Shown here piece by piece: positions 1 through 12,364 of a stretch of 64,000 nt of DNA. Position numbers and translations under genes: made by a program. Location: assembly GCF_003100395.1 (NCBI RefSeq), contig NZ_CP029210.1:496001-560000 (forward strand). The letters run 5' to 3'. How positions within the stretch are numbered: position 1 is the stretch's first letter; every line of letters starts with the position of its first letter. This stretch comes from Aquabacterium olei (GTDB taxonomy: Bacteria > Pseudomonadota > Gammaproteobacteria > Burkholderiales > Burkholderiaceae_C). The notes below the pieces were generated by a model. The model was not told the origin of the DNA and made no database searches. It worked only from the letters and a program-made list of their open reading frames with translations.

Positions 1-565
1 GCTGCACCTGGCCGGCCGTGCCCACGCCGATGGTGTCGGCGATGCCGATGTGGTCGCAGCCGATGCCGAGCAGGCGGTCGACCACGTCGTCCACGTCATC
101 GACCGGGACCTCGCCCTGGTAGGGGCAGCCCAGCGCACACGACACCGCCGCACGCACCCGCATGCCATGGGCATGGGCGGCGGCCACCACGGGCTGGAAG
201 CGCGCGATGGATTCGGTGATGCTGCAGTTGATGTTGCGCTGGCTGAAGGCCTCGCTGGCGGCGGCAAACACCACGACTTCATCGGCGCCGGCGGCCAGCG
301 CGCCTTCGAAGCCCTTCATGTTGGGCGTGAGCACGCTGTAGCGCACCCCGGGCTGGCGCTGGATGCCGGCCATGACCTCGGTGGCATCGGCCATCTGCGG
401 CACCCACTTGGGGCTGACGAAGCTGGTGGCTTCGATCTGGCGCAGTCCGGCGGCCTGCAGGCGATGAACCAGTTCGGTCTTGGTGACGGCAGAAACCGGG
501 GCGGCCTCGTTCTGCAGGCCATCTCGCGGGCCGACATCGACGAGGGTGACGTGGGTGGGCAGCAT
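1..565 (-). CDS. mvaB: Hydroxymethylglutaryl-CoA lyase, C-terminal part outside the window
   Basis: HMG-CoA lyase cleaves HMG-CoA to acetoacetate and acetyl-CoA, the last step of leucine breakdown. Reading the minus strand from the ATG at 565, the protein starts MLPTHVTLVDVGPRDGLQNE; the VGPRDGLQNE segment is the family hallmark holding an active-site Arg-Asp pair. It continues through IEATSFVSPKWVPQMAD and CALGCPYQGEVPVDDV, both typical of the TIM-barrel lyase. About 188 codons are visible; the rest runs off the left edge with no stop. The stop of mccA ends two bases before this ATG, so the two are probably translationally coupled at the 3' end of the operon. The order after mccA matches the leucine/isovalerate (liu) clusters known in proteobacteria. 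Confidence 0.95.
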   Translation of the reverse strand, partial: MLPTHVTLVDVGPRDGLQNEAAPVSAVTKTELVHRLQAAGLRQIEATSFVSPKWVPQMADATEVMAGIQRQPGVRYSVLTPNMKGFEGALAAGADEVVVFAAASEAFSQRNINCSITESIARFQPVVAAAHAHGMRVRAAVSCALGCPYQGEVPVDDVDDVVDRLLGIGCDHIGIADTIGVGTAGQVQ

Positions 566-567
566 GT

Positions 568-2721
<2,154 letters not shown>

Positions 2722-2740
2722 GGCGAGCCTTTCTCCTGGC

Positions 2741-3640
2741 TCAGTCGTTGAGCTCGTCAGCGCCGTCGTCGCGCAGCGAGCGGCGGTGCAGGCGGTCGGC
2801 TTCCAGCCAGTTCGGCGGTCGGCGCTGCAGAAACGCCTGGACCCCCTCGCGACCTTCGGCGCTGGCGCGGGCGTCGGCAATGCGGCGGGCAGTCAGGTCG
2901 CGCAGCGGGGCGTCGATGGGGCGGCCTGCCACCTCGTCGACGAGGCGCTTGCAGGCTCGCACTGCCTGCGGGCTGTTGCGCGCGATGGCCTGGGCCAGCC
3001 GGTTCACGCTGGCCTCCAGCGCGTTCAGGTCGGGTTGAGTCTCATGGATCAGTCCGTGAGCTTGTGCCGTGTGGGCCTCGAAGGTCTCCGCCGTCATGAA
3101 CCAGCGCCGTGCGGTGCGCTCGCCCACCGCCCGGACGACATACGGGCTGATGGTGGCCGGGATCAGGCCGAGGGCCGCTTCCGACAGCCGGAATGTGGCC
3201 GACGTCACGCCCACGGCGATGTCGGCGCACGCCACCAGACCCACGCCCCCGCCGTAACAAGCGCCTTGCACGCTGGCGATGACCGGCACCGGGCAGCTGG
3301 CCACCGCGTGGAACATCGCGGCCAGTGCCTCGGCGTCGGCATGGTTGGCCGCCCAGTCCTGCTCGGCCGCGGTGCGCATGTGGCGCAGGTCCGCGCCCGC
3401 ACAGAAACTCGGCCCGTCGGCTTCGAGGATCACCACGCGCACGTGTGGTGCGCCGGCAAGCTCGCGAAAGGCGTTGGTGAGGGCCGTGATCAGTGCCGGG
3501 TCGAGCGCGTTGTGTGGGGCAGGGCGCTGCAGGCGGACCCGTGCCACGCCGGGCTCGGTCGGATCCGGCCAGGTCAGCGACAGTGGCGCGGGGGGCGCCT
3601 GGGCGGCGTCCGGGGTGGGGCGGTCTGGTCGGCTGTTCAC
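2741..3640 (-). CDS. Enoyl-CoA hydratase/isomerase, probable methylglutaconyl-CoA hydratase
   Basis: A crotonase-fold enzyme, by context the hydratase that converts 3-methylglutaconyl-CoA to HMG-CoA, between the carboxylase and HMG-CoA lyase steps. Visible crotonase signatures are SFCAGADLRHM (oxyanion loop), ACYGGGVGLVACADIAV, and the LSEAALGLIPATISPYV helix. The glutamate in LSEAALGL aligns with a catalytic acid. Length 299 residues is slightly long because of a Pro-rich N-terminus of about 35 residues. I take the GTG at 3640, preceded by a short AGG; another GTG at 3652 overlaps the mccB stop. It lies between mccB and mccA, as in liu operons, which places it there as LiuC. Substrate assignment is by context. 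Confidence 0.88.
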   Translation of the reverse strand: MNSRPDRPTPDAAQAPPAPLSLTWPDPTEPGVARVRLQRPAPHNALDPALITALTNAFRELAGAPHVRVVILEADGPSFCAGADLRHMRTAAEQDWAANHADAEALAAMFHAVASCPVPVIASVQGACYGGGVGLVACADIAVGVTSATFRLSEAALGLIPATISPYVVRAVGERTARRWFMTAETFEAHTAQAHGLIHETQPDLNALEASVNRLAQAIARNSPQAVRACKRLVDEVAGRPIDAPLRDLTARRIADARASAEGREGVQAFLQRRPPNWLEADRLHRRSLRDDGADELND

Positions 3641-3648
3641 GACGTGCC

Positions 3649-5271
3649 TCACATGCGGAACACGCCGAACCGGGTTTCCGGAATCGGCGCGTTGAGGCTG
3701 GCGCTCAGGCCCAGGGCCAGAACGCGCCGGGTGTCGGTCGGGCGGATGATGCCGTCGTCCCACAGTCGGGCGGCGGCGTGGTAAGGGTGGCCCTGGGTTT
3801 CGTACTGCGCACGGATGGGGACCTTGAACGCGGCCTCCTCGTCTTCTGACCAGTTCATGCCTTGAGCCTGAAGCGCATCGCGGCGCACCGTGGCCAGCAC
3901 GCTGGCGGCCTGCTCGCCGCCCATCACGCTGATGCGGGCGTTGGGCCACATCCACAGAAAGCGCGGGTTGTAGGCGCGGCCGCACATGCCGTAGTTGCCC
4001 GCGCCGAACGAGCCGCCGATCACCACCGTGAACTTCGGCACCTCGGCACAGGCCACGGCCGTGACCAGCTTGGCACCAGCCCGGGCAATGCCCTGGTGCT
4101 CGTACTGGCGGCCCACCATGAAGCCGGTGATGTTCTGCAGAAAGACCAGCGGAATGCGGCGCTGGCAGCACACTTCGATGAAGTGCGCGCCCTTCTGTGC
4201 GCTTTCGGCAAACAGGATGCCCTGGTTGGCCAGGATGCCGACCGGCATGCCTTCGATGTGTGCAAAGCCCGTGACCAGGGTGCTGCCGTAGCGGGCCTTG
4301 AACTCGTCGAATTCGGAGTCGTCCACCAGCCGGGCGATCAGCTCGCGCACCTCGAAGGCCTGGCGGGCCGTTTGCCCCTGTTCGTCCAGCGGGATCAGGC
4401 CCATCAGCTCGGTGGGGTCGTGTCGCGGGGGGCGAGGCGGCCGCAAGACCAGGTCCGGCTGTTTGCGATGGTTGAGTCGCGCCACGCACTGGCGTGCCAG
4501 CAACAGGGCGTGGCGGTCGTCGTCAGCCAGGTGGTCGGCCACGCCGGACAGCCGTGTGTGCACATCGCCGCCGCCCAGTTCTTCGGCGGTCACGACCTCG
4601 CCGGTGGCGGCACGCACCAGAGGCGGCCCGCCCAGGAAGATGGTGCCCTGCTCGCGCACGATGATGGTCTCGTCACACATGGCAGGTACATAGGCACCAC
4701 CTGCGGTGCACGACCCCATCACCACGGCGATCTGCGGGATGCCGGCTGCGCTCATGCGGGCCTGGTTGTAGAAGATGCGGCCGAAGTGGTCGCGGTCGGG
4801 GAAGACCTCGTCCTGGTGGGGCAGGTGCGCGCCGCCCGAGTCGACCAGATACACGCACGGCAAGCGGTTGGCTTCGGCGATCTCCTGCGCGCGCAGGTGT
4901 TTCTTCACCGTCAGCGGAAAGTACGTGCCGCCCTTCACCGTGGCGTCGTTGGCCACCACCATGCATTCCACGCCATGGATGCGACCGATGCCGGCCACCA
5001 CCCCGGCGCCAGGCGCCGCGCCGTCGTACACGCCCAGCGCGGCCAGAGGGGCGACCTCAAGAAACGGCGCGTTGCCATCAAGCAGTTGCCCAATGCGGTC
5101 GCGCGGCAGCAGCTTGCCGCGTGCCAGGTGCCTGGCGCGGGCCTCGGCACCGCCGCCTTGCGCCACGCGCGCCAGGTGAGCGTCCAGGTCATCCACCAGC
5201 GCCTGCATGGCCCGGGCGTTGACCTTGAAACCTTCCGATCGCGGATTGAGCTGCGTGTCGAGCACAGGCAT
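3649..5271 (-). CDS. mccB: 3-methylcrotonyl-CoA carboxylase, carboxyltransferase beta subunit
   Basis: Transfers the carboxyl group from biotin on MccA to 3-methylcrotonyl-CoA. The 540-residue protein is close to the usual 535. It begins [19 protein letters not shown] and carries the acyl-CoA carboxyltransferase signatures [40 protein letters not shown] and [20 protein letters not shown]. The [15 protein letters not shown] stretch is characteristic of the methylcrotonyl/geranyl branch. The ATG at 5271 follows an AAAGGGA-type ribosome site. It is separated from the upstream thiolase by 75 bp, the largest gap in the operon, which may hold an internal promoter. Downstream, its stop nearly touches the hydratase start. 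Confidence 0.95.
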   Translation of the reverse strand: MPVLDTQLNPRSEGFKVNARAMQALVDDLDAHLARVAQGGGAEARARHLARGKLLPRDRIGQLLDGNAPFLEVAPLAALGVYDGAAPGAGVVAGIGRIHGVECMVVANDATVKGGTYFPLTVKKHLRAQEIAEANRLPCVYLVDSGGAHLPHQDEVFPDRDHFGRIFYNQARMSAAGIPQIAVVMGSCTAGGAYVPAMCDETIIVREQGTIFLGGPPLVRAATGEVVTAEELGGGDVHTRLSGVADHLADDDRHALLLARQCVARLNHRKQPDLVLRPPRPPRHDPTELMGLIPLDEQGQTARQAFEVRELIARLVDDSEFDEFKARYGSTLVTGFAHIEGMPVGILANQGILFAESAQKGAHFIEVCCQRRIPLVFLQNITGFMVGRQYEHQGIARAGAKLVTAVACAEVPKFTVVIGGSFGAGNYGMCGRAYNPRFLWMWPNARISVMGGEQAASVLATVRRDALQAQGMNWSEDEEAAFKVPIRAQYETQGHPYHAAARLWDDGIIRPTDTRRVLALGLSASLNAPIPETRFGVFRM

Positions 5272-5346
5272 GGCACGGTCCCTTTGCAGACCATCATGCC
5301 GAGGTGCGCGGGTTGTGGGCTCCTGTCTTTCCCTGATGCGCCGGGC

Positions 5347-6531
5347 TCAGTCCAGCCGCTCGATCGCCATGGCCGTGGCTTCACCGCCGCCGATGCACAG
5401 CGAGGCCACGCCGCGTCGCTGGTCCCGCTGCCGCAAGGCATGCAGCAGCGTCACCAGGATGCGGGCCCCCGTCGCGCCGATCGGATGGCCGAGCGCACAG
5501 GCACTGCCTCGCACATTGAGGTGTTCTTCCGGGATGCCGAAGGCGCGCTGTACCAGCAGCGGCACCACGGCAAAGGCCTCGTTGACCTCGAACAGATCGA
5601 CGTCGCTGACCTGCCAGTCTGCGCGTTGCAGCACCTTGCGAATGGCGTGCACTGGCGCTTCCGCAAAACGGCCGGGTTCGCCCGCCACGGTGGCGTGGGC
5701 CACGATGCGCGCCATCATGGGCCAGCCCTCGGCCGCAGCACGGCTGGCGGTCGACAGCACCAGTGCCGCGGCGCCATCCGAGATCGAAGCCGAGCTGGCC
5801 GCCGTGATCACGCCGTCCGGCGCAAACGCCGGGCGCAGGCGTGGCACCTTCTCGGGCTGGCAGGTGGCGGGGGTTTCGTCCTCCTGCAAGGCCAGGTCGG
5901 TGGTCGAGCTGCCGGGCAACAACACGGGCACGATCTCGTCGGCGAACAGGCCGCGTTGCACGGCATCGCGGGCGAGCCGCACCGAGCGCAAGGCCACCGC
6001 ATCGAGGTCGTCACGGGTGAGGCCGGCTTCGCGCGCCATGCGTTCGGCGTGCACCCCCATCAACTGGCCGTCGTAGGCGTCTTCCAGGCCATCGCGCAGC
6101 ATGTGGTCGAGCGTGGCCCCATGCCCGAGGCGCTGGCCCCGGCGCGCCGCGGGCAACAGGTGCGGCGCACGGCTCATCGACTCCATGCCGCCCGCCACGT
6201 ACAGCGTGCCGTTGCCTGCACACAGGGCGTCGTGGGCCAGCATCACGGCCTTCATGCCCGAGCCGCACATCTTGGTCAGCGTGGTGGCCGGCACCGAGGC
6301 GGGCAGTCCCGCACCCAGCAGCGCCTGCCGTGCCGGCGCCTGCCCGAGGCCCGCCATCAGGCAGCAACCCATCAGCACCTCGTCGACGGCCTCGGCCGGC
6401 GCCCGACTGTCGTCCAGCGCCGCGCGGATGGCCGAGGCACCGAGTTGCGGTGCCGACACCTCGGCCAGGCGCCCCATCAGCGCGCCGATCGGGGTGCGCC
6501 GTGCGGCGAGGATCACGATGTCGTCCTGCAT
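5347..6531 (-). CDS. Acetyl-CoA C-acetyltransferase (thiolase)
   Basis: A type II biosynthetic/degradative thiolase of 394 residues. The nucleophilic cysteine lies in TLTKMCGSGMKAVMLAHDAL, the C-terminal active-site histidine in GHPIGATGARIL, and the second catalytic cysteine in CIGGGEATAMAIERLD. These three motifs together define an active thiolase. ATG at 6531 follows AGGAGG. It is the second gene of the catabolic operon, 13 bp after the SDR. In this setting it could cleave 2-methylacetoacetyl-CoA (isoleucine) or acetoacetyl-CoA arising from HMG-CoA lyase product; the sequence alone does not separate these. Confidence 0.92.
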   Translation of the reverse strand: MQDDIVILAARRTPIGALMGRLAEVSAPQLGASAIRAALDDSRAPAEAVDEVLMGCCLMAGLGQAPARQALLGAGLPASVPATTLTKMCGSGMKAVMLAHDALCAGNGTLYVAGGMESMSRAPHLLPAARRGQRLGHGATLDHMLRDGLEDAYDGQLMGVHAERMAREAGLTRDDLDAVALRSVRLARDAVQRGLFADEIVPVLLPGSSTTDLALQEDETPATCQPEKVPRLRPAFAPDGVITAASSASISDGAAALVLSTASRAAAEGWPMMARIVAHATVAGEPGRFAEAPVHAIRKVLQRADWQVSDVDLFEVNEAFAVVPLLVQRAFGIPEEHLNVRGSACALGHPIGATGARILVTLLHALRQRDQRRGVASLCIGGGEATAMAIERLD

Positions 6532-6544
6532 GCCAGCCTCCTAG

Positions 6545-7333
6545 TCAACGCGGGCCCATGCGCAGCGCGCCATCCAGCCGGATGACCTCGCCATTGAGGT
6601 AGTCGTTCTCGACGATGTGGCGCACCAGCGCGGCGTACTCGTCGGGCAGGCCCAGGCGCGCGGGGTGGGGCACGGTGGCCTCCAGGCTGACGCGGGCTTC
6701 GTCGGGCAAGCCGCGGAGCATGGGGGTGTCGAACACGCCCGGTGCCACGGTCATCACGCGGATGTGGTCACGCGCCAGGTCGCGGGCCGCGGGCAGGGTC
6801 ATCGCGGCCACGCCCCCTTTCGATGCGGCATAGGCAACCTGTCCGACCTGCCCGTCGAATGCCGCAATCGACGCGGTGAAGACGACGAGCCCCCGGCTGT
6901 CGGAGCCGGCCTGTGCCGGACGCGGTGGGGCGTTCAGCATTGCGGGCACTGCCAGCCGCATCATGTTGAAGCTGCCCAGCAGATTGACCTGCAGCATGCG
7001 CTGAAAGGTCTCCAGGCGATGCGGGCCATCGCGGCCATGCACCCGCTCGGCGCACGCCAGACCGGCCGCGCTGACCAGCACGTCCAGCCGGCCGAAGCGA
7101 TCTTGGACCGCGTCCACGGCGGCCGACCCGGACACTGCATCGGCGACGTCCGTGGCCTGCCAGTGCCAGCGTTCGCACACCGGATCCAGCGCCTTCAGAG
7201 GATGAGACGCAGGCGGCTCGGCCTTGTCAGCCAGCACTACCCGGGCGCCGGCCTGCCACGCCATGCGGGCCGCGGCCGCGCCCAGGCCCGAGCTGCCACC
7301 CGTGATGAGCACCACGCTGTCCTGAAGCTGCAT
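6545..7333 (-). CDS. Short-chain dehydrogenase, 3-hydroxyacyl-CoA dehydrogenase type II-like
   Basis: An SDR of 262 residues. The NAD-binding glycine motif is TGGSSGLGAAAA near the N-terminus, the NNAG equivalent reads VSAAGLA, and the catalytic Ser and YxxxK appear in ASIAAFDG and YAASKGG. The overall pattern (MQLQDSVVLITGGSSGLG start, VAPGVFDTPMLRGLP, GLPDEYAALVRHIVEN, NGEVIRLDGALRMGPR end) is that of 3-hydroxy-2-methylbutyryl-CoA dehydrogenases (HSD17B10-like). I chose the ATG at 7333, preceded by a G-rich ribosome site; the frame is open upstream to a GTG at 7402 but that part is not SDR-like. It is the first gene of the operon, so the promoter should lie in 7334-7457. With the thiolase it suggests the operon also serves isoleucine intermediates. 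Confidence 0.88.
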   Translation of the reverse strand: MQLQDSVVLITGGSSGLGAAAARMAWQAGARVVLADKAEPPASHPLKALDPVCERWHWQATDVADAVSGSAAVDAVQDRFGRLDVLVSAAGLACAERVHGRDGPHRLETFQRMLQVNLLGSFNMMRLAVPAMLNAPPRPAQAGSDSRGLVVFTASIAAFDGQVGQVAYAASKGGVAAMTLPAARDLARDHIRVMTVAPGVFDTPMLRGLPDEARVSLEATVPHPARLGLPDEYAALVRHIVENDYLNGEVIRLDGALRMGPR

Positions 7334-7457
7334 GCAGACCCCCAAGGCATCGACCATCGATGCCTTGTTGTAGCACCGCGCCCCGGCCACCGCCATCGGC
7401 ACCCGCCCGACCCTGAGGGCATCGCAGGCAGGGCCCCGCGGGGATCTCCGCCGGGGT

Positions 7458-7850
7458 TCAGGCCAGCGCGCTCAGCCAGCCGCCCGGGTGTTTGGTGATC
7501 GCGACCGACACCATCCAGCCGAGCACAAGCAGCGCCGCCACCCAGGCGCCAGCCCGCACCGCTTGCGGACGCCCGGGACGCAGTGCCACCATGCCCAGGC
7601 CGATGTAGCCCAGCAAGCCGAGCAGCTTGGCGCCCAGCCAGGGCGTCTGCACCGGGTCCAGCCGCAGCATCACCGCGAGCGTGATGCCCGTGGCGAGCAG
7701 TGCCGTGTCCACGATGTGGGGAAGGATGCGCGCCGGCTTCTGGCGCACCCAGGCCGCGCCCATCAGCATGCCCGCACCGCGGGCGATGAAGCCGGTGGCC
7801 GACAGCGCCACGGCGGCGTGGTGAAGGGTCTTGATCGTCAGGTAGTCCAT
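7458..7850 (-). CDS. SirB-family inner membrane protein
   Basis: A 130-residue protein with four predicted membrane helices (roughly 10-30, 45-62, 72-88, 102-120). The start MDYLTIKTLHHAAVALS and the motif PHIVDTALLATGITLAVML, ending KHPGGWL, match the SirB2 family, originally named as an invasion-gene up-regulator but of unknown biochemical role. The N-terminal KxxHH may be a ligand. It is monocistronic on the minus strand and divergent from the maltoporin gene. Composition is like its neighbours. Confidence 0.85.
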   Translation of the reverse strand: MDYLTIKTLHHAAVALSATGFIARGAGMLMGAAWVRQKPARILPHIVDTALLATGITLAVMLRLDPVQTPWLGAKLLGLLGYIGLGMVALRPGRPQAVRAGAWVAALLVLGWMVSVAITKHPGGWLSALA

Positions 7851-7913
7851 GTGGCCCGATTGTGAGCGTTGCGCCCGGGTGACGCCGACCTAGGGTTCTT
7901 CCGGACGTTTATT

Positions 7914-7934
7914 AATCTTTAATTAATTAAGATT
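7914..7934. promoter_or_regulatory. AT-rich inverted repeat between sirB and the maltoporin gene
   Basis: AATCTT, nine A/T bases, then AAGATT form a perfect inverted repeat in a short A/T-only patch within otherwise GC-rich DNA. It lies about 135 bp before the maltoporin ATG and 64 bp before the sirB ATG. It could be an operator or part of an upstream promoter element; no T-rich tail follows, so a terminator is less likely. Just upstream is CTAGGGT, also seen before sucC. Confidence 0.4.
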
Positions 7935-8070
7935 TTGTTAAGAAGACCGCAGCGGGTGTGGAGATGCCCGCGTCAAGCCTCCCTGGCTCTGGCAGACGGT
8001 CCTCTTCATTGTCCTGACGTATCACCACCAACCGGGTCGTCCAACAGACCGACCTGCCGAGGAGCACACC

Positions 8071-9282
8071 ATGAACAAAGGCATTCGCCTGACCCTCGTC
8101 GCCGCCGCAACCGCCCTGGCCGGGCAGGCCATGGCATTCGAATTCAACGGTTACCTGCGCGCCGGCCCTGTCCTGTCGGGCGCCGAGTCCTCGGGCACCA
8201 CGCAGACCTATGGCAAGTACAGCCTGGGCGGCGCCGGTCAGATGTACCGTCTCGGCAACGAAGGCGACTTCTATGGCGAGTTCCTGCTGTCACACGAGCA
8301 GAAGGTGGGCAACCAGACCGTGAAGCTGGGCTGGATGCCGGCGCTGTTCTCGGCCAAGCCGAACCCGACCTCGGAGAACAACTACGAGACCAAGCAGGCC
8401 TTCATCGAGGTGGCCGGCATGGACTTTGCGCCCAACGTCAAGTTCTGGGGCGGCAAGCGCTACCAGCGCGCCGACGTGCACATCGTCGACACGTTCTACA
8501 TCAACTACGGCAACGACGTGGGCGCGGGTGCCTATGACATCGCCGTGGGCGGCGCCAAGCTGGGCGTGCACGCCTATTCGAGCGACGAGTTCACCACCAA
8601 GAACGGCACCAAGGCCACCGCCGCCCGCGTGACGGCCGACCTCTACGACATCAAGACCAGCGCCGACGGCAAGCTGCGCGCGGTGGTGTCGCTGGTCAAT
8701 GGCGATTACATCAACGGCAGCAGCGGCTTCTCGTTGTCGGTCAAGCACGATCAGGCCAACTTCGGCATGAAGGGGCTCACGAACACCGTGTGGCTGCAGG
8801 CCGCGAACGGCCACGCCGCGCTGACCGGTGGCTTCTCCGCCACCAAGAACAAGGGCCTGCGTGCCGTTGATTCGATCCAATGGCAGTCCGGCCCGTGGGG
8901 CGGCCAGGCCCAGGCGGTGTGGGAACGCGCCAAGAGCTACGCCGACCTGAGCAATGCCGAAACCGAAGTGACCCGCACCTCGCTGGGCGGCCGCGTGTCC
9001 TACGCCGTCACGCAGAACTTCAAGCTGCTGACCGAAATCGGCGTGACCTCGGCCAAGCAGGATGGTGTGGCCGGCACGGGCCGCCTGAACAAGATCACGT
9101 TTGCACCCACGCTGGCGCTCAACGGTGATTTCTGGTCGCGCCCGGAACTGCGCTTCTACGCCACCCACATCACCTGGAACGACGCGGCCTACAGCATTGC
9201 CGGCTCGACCCCGGCCGGCCTGACCGACAAGTCCAAGAACTCCGCCACCCTGGTTGGCGTGCAAGCCGAACTGTGGTTCTGA
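8071..9282 (+). CDS. lamB: Maltoporin-like outer membrane sugar porin (LamB family)
   Basis: An outer membrane beta-barrel of 403 residues that should pass maltose/maltodextrins or related oligosaccharides. The signal peptide MNKGIRLTLVAAATALAGQA is followed by MAFEFNGYLRAGP, the LamB mature-start pattern. FWGGKRYQRADVHIVDTFY aligns with a conserved LamB barrel/constriction segment, and the protein ends with the aromatic residue of the last strand (LVGVQAELWF), required for BAM recognition. GAGGAG precedes the ATG. No sugar transporter or glucosidase gene is next to it in the window, so the substrate is inferred only from the family. A hairpin terminator follows. Confidence 0.88.
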   Translation: MNKGIRLTLVAAATALAGQAMAFEFNGYLRAGPVLSGAESSGTTQTYGKYSLGGAGQMYRLGNEGDFYGEFLLSHEQKVGNQTVKLGWMPALFSAKPNPTSENNYETKQAFIEVAGMDFAPNVKFWGGKRYQRADVHIVDTFYINYGNDVGAGAYDIAVGGAKLGVHAYSSDEFTTKNGTKATAARVTADLYDIKTSADGKLRAVVSLVNGDYINGSSGFSLSVKHDQANFGMKGLTNTVWLQAANGHAALTGGFSATKNKGLRAVDSIQWQSGPWGGQAQAVWERAKSYADLSNAETEVTRTSLGGRVSYAVTQNFKLLTEIGVTSAKQDGVAGTGRLNKITFAPTLALNGDFWSRPELRFYATHITWNDAAYSIAGSTPAGLTDKSKNSATLVGVQAELWF

Positions 9283-9328
9283 GCCTGAACCGGGGCCCTG
9301 CCGTGATGGGTGGATGGGGCCCCGGCCT

Positions 9329-9368
9329 GCCCCCGTGCACGCTGCAGGCGCGCGCGGGGGCTTTTTTT
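9329..9368 (+). terminator. Rho-independent terminator after the maltoporin gene
   Basis: GCCCCCGTGC pairs with GCGCGGGGGC (one mismatch) across a loop, followed by seven T residues at 9362-9368. Confidence 0.85.
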
Positions 9369-9471
9369 ATGGAGGGCCCGCGGCTTGCTGCATCACGCCG
9401 CATAACATGTCGGGGCGCTGCGCGCACAACCCCTGTTTTCCATGTCCCCGCCTTCACAAGAGACCCGGCAC

Positions 9472-12285
9472 ATGCATCCGACCGACCACGAATCCGCCCC
9501 TTCCCAAGACCCTCACCACCCCCTGAGGGAAGACATCCGCCTGCTGGGCCGCGTCCTGGGTGACACCGTGCGCGAGCAGCACGGCGAAGCCACCTACGAG
9601 CTCGTCGACCAGATCCGCCGCCACTCGGTGCGCTTTCGCCGCGCCGACGACCAGGCCGCGCGCCAGGCGCTCGAAGCCACGCTCGACAGCCTCTCGCGCG
9701 AGCAGATGCTGCAGGTCATCCGCTCGTTCAGCTACTTTTCGTTGCTGGCCAACATCGCGGAAGACCAGCACCAGATCCGCACCCAGCGGCAGGCGGCCCT
9801 GACTGGCCACGCCGCCACCGAGGGCACGCTCGAACACGCGCTGGGCCGCTTTGCCGCCAAGGGGCTCGACGCCCAGCAGGTGCTCGACCTCATCGGCCAC
9901 GCGCAGATTGCGCCAGTGCTGACGGCCCACCCCACCGAAGTCCGCCGCCACAGCATCCTGCACGAGCAGATGCAGCTCGCGCGCCTGCTGCGCGAGCGCG
10001 ACCTCACCCCACAGACGCCCGAAGAGCGCGCCGAATCCGAAGAAGAACTGCGCCGCATCGTGCTGACGCTGTGGCAGACCCGCCTGCTGCGCCCGACCAA
10101 GCTGTCGGTGCTGGACGAAGTCGCCAACAGCCTGGAAACCCACGAGCGCACCTTCTTGCGCGAAGTGCCGCGCCTGTACAGCCACCTCGAAGACCGCCTG
10201 CGCGCCGACCTCAAGCAGGCCCGCGCGCCGCAGGCCGACGAGCTCGAACTGCCCAACTTCCTGCATGTGGCCAGCTGGATTGGCGGTGACCGCGACGGCA
10301 ACCCCTTCGTCACCGCGCAGGTGCTCGACTCGGCCCTGCGCATGCAGGCCGAGTGCGTGCTGCGCCACTACCTGGCCGAGCTCAACAACCTCGGGCTCGA
10401 GCTGTCGATCTCGGCGCTGCTGGCCAACCCGTCCGAGGCGCTGCTGAACCTGGCCGCCCGCTCGCCCGACCAGTCCCAGCACCGTCAGGACGAGCCGTAC
10501 CGCCGCGCCATCAGCGGCCTGTACGCCCGCCTGGCCGCCACCTACCAGCAGCTGGTCGGCCGCAAGCCGGCGCGTCCGGCCCTGGGCGAAGCGCCGGCCT
10601 ACGAGACCGCCGCCGAACTGCTCGCCGACCTCAACGTCATCCACCGCTCGCTCAAGGCCAACGGCTCCGTGTCGCTGACCCGCGGGCGCCTGCGCCAGCT
10701 GCGCCGCGCCGTGCAGGTCTTCGGCTTCAGCCTCGCCCCGCTCGACCTGCGCCAGAACGCCGACGTGCACGAGCAGGTCATTGCCGACCTGCTCGAAGCC
10801 GCCGAGCCGGGCTCGCAGTACCTTGCGCTGCCGGAAGAGCAGCGCGTGGCGCGCCTGCTCGACGAGCTGCAGACCGCCCGCCCGCTGTACTCGCCCCACA
10901 TCGACTACAGCGAGCTGAGCCGGGGCGAAATCGCCATCTTCCAGCAGGCCCAGCTGGCGCACCAGCGCTACGGCAGCCAGTCGATCGCGCAGTGCATCAT
11001 CAGCAAGACCGCCAGCGTGTCCGACCTGCTGGAAGTGGCCGTGCTGCTCAAGGAGTGCGGCCTGCTCAAGCCCGCCCGCGGCGCCGATGCGCCCACGCTC
11101 GCCGTCAACATCGTCCCGCTGTTCGAGACCATCGGCGACCTGCGCGCCGCCCCGGCCATCATGGACGCGCTGCTGTCGCAGCCCCTGTACCGCGCGCTGC
11201 TCCAGAGCCGTGGCGACGTGCAGGAAGTCATGCTCGGCTACTCCGATTCGAACAAGGACGGCGGTTTCCTCACCTCCGGCTGGGAGCTCTACAAGGCCGA
11301 GATCGGCCTGGTCGAGGTCTTTGCGCGCCACGGTGTGCGCCTGCGCCTCTTCCATGGCCGCGGGGGCTCCGTCGGCCGCGGCGGCGGCCCCAGCTACCAG
11401 GCCATCCTCGCGCAGCCGCCGGGCGCCGTGCAGGGCCAGGTCCGCCTGACCGAACAGGGCGAGGTGATTGCCGCCAAGTACGGCCAGCCCGAAACCGGCC
11501 GCCGCAACCTCGAAGTGCTCGTGGCCGCCACGCTGACTGCCAGCCTGCTGCCGCCCAACAAGGACGTCCCGCCCGAGTACCTCGACGTGATGGAGGAACT
11601 CTCGGCCACCGCGTTCGCGGCCTACCGCCACCTCGTCTACGAGACCCCGGGCTTCGAGCAGTTCTTCTGGGAATCGACCGTCATCGCCGAGATCGCCCAC
11701 CTCAACATCGGCAGCCGCCCGGCTTCGCGCAAGAAGTCGACCTCGATCGACGACCTCCGCGCCATCCCCTGGGTGTTCAGCTGGGCCCAGTGCCGCATCA
11801 TGCTGCCCGGCTGGTACGGCTTCGGCAGCGCGGTCGAGGCCTATGTGCAGAAGCACGGTGAAGCCGGCCAGCAGCGCCTGCAGGCCATGCACGCCAACTG
11901 GCCCTACCTGTCGAGCCTGCTGTCCAACATGGACATGGTGCTGGCCAAGTCCGACCTGGCCATTGCCTCACGCTACGCCGGGCTGGTCAGCGACAAGGCC
12001 TTGAGCGAAGCCATCTTCGGCCGCATCCAGGCCGAGCACGACCGCACGGTGCGTCACCTGCTGGCGGTCACCGGGCAGACCGCGCTGCTGGAGCGCCACC
12101 CGGAACTGCAGCGCCACATTGCCGACCGCCACCCCTACCTCGATCCGCTGAACCACCTGCAGGTGACGCTGCTGCAGAGCTTCCGCGAGCGCCAGCAGCG
12201 CAACGAGGAGCCGGACGAGCGCGTGCAGCGCGGCATCCACCTCACCATCAACGGCCTGGCCCAGGGGCTGCGCAACAGCGGCTGA
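9472..12285 (+). CDS. ppc: Phosphoenolpyruvate carboxylase
   Basis: Carboxylates PEP to oxaloacetate, the main anaplerotic reaction feeding the TCA cycle. The protein (937 residues from this start) has the catalytic histidine in [12 protein letters not shown], the [13 protein letters not shown] motif, the glycine loop [14 protein letters not shown] and the tail [17 protein letters not shown]. Two starts are possible: the ATG at 9472, with AAGAG upstream, and an in-frame ATG at 9442 that has no visible ribosome site and would add 10 residues; I prefer 9472. It is transcribed alone or with recQ, 79 bp downstream. Regulatory sites for aspartate/acetyl-CoA are to be expected from the family but were not traced. 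Confidence 0.97.
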   Translation: MHPTDHESAPSQDPHHPLREDIRLLGRVLGDTVREQHGEATYELVDQIRRHSVRFRRADDQAARQALEATLDSLSREQMLQVIRSFSYFSLLANIAEDQHQIRTQRQAALTGHAATEGTLEHALGRFAAKGLDAQQVLDLIGHAQIAPVLTAHPTEVRRHSILHEQMQLARLLRERDLTPQTPEERAESEEELRRIVLTLWQTRLLRPTKLSVLDEVANSLETHERTFLREVPRLYSHLEDRLRADLKQARAPQADELELPNFLHVASWIGGDRDGNPFVTAQVLDSALRMQAECVLRHYLAELNNLGLELSISALLANPSEALLNLAARSPDQSQHRQDEPYRRAISGLYARLAATYQQLVGRKPARPALGEAPAYETAAELLADLNVIHRSLKANGSVSLTRGRLRQLRRAVQVFGFSLAPLDLRQNADVHEQVIADLLEAAEPGSQYLALPEEQRVARLLDELQTARPLYSPHIDYSELSRGEIAIFQQAQLAHQRYGSQSIAQCIISKTASVSDLLEVAVLLKECGLLKPARGADAPTLAVNIVPLFETIGDLRAAPAIMDALLSQPLYRALLQSRGDVQEVMLGYSDSNKDGGFLTSGWELYKAEIGLVEVFARHGVRLRLFHGRGGSVGRGGGPSYQAILAQPPGAVQGQVRLTEQGEVIAAKYGQPETGRRNLEVLVAATLTASLLPPNKDVPPEYLDVMEELSATAFAAYRHLVYETPGFEQFFWESTVIAEIAHLNIGSRPASRKKSTSIDDLRAIPWVFSWAQCRIMLPGWYGFGSAVEAYVQKHGEAGQQRLQAMHANWPYLSSLLSNMDMVLAKSDLAIASRYAGLVSDKALSEAIFGRIQAEHDRTVRHLLAVTGQTALLERHPELQRHIADRHPYLDPLNHLQVTLLQSFRERQQRNEEPDERVQRGIHLTINGLAQGLRNSG

Positions 12286-12364
12286 ACGGGTTTCCCCCTC
12301 CGCCGCAGGAGGGCGCCCTTCGCGGGGTGCCAGCCGGGCGGGCGCAGGGCCCACAATACGGCCC

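Noticed and set aside
9454..11892. An 812-codon frame antisense to ppc
   Set aside because: Composition reflects third-position GC of ppc; no family resemblance.
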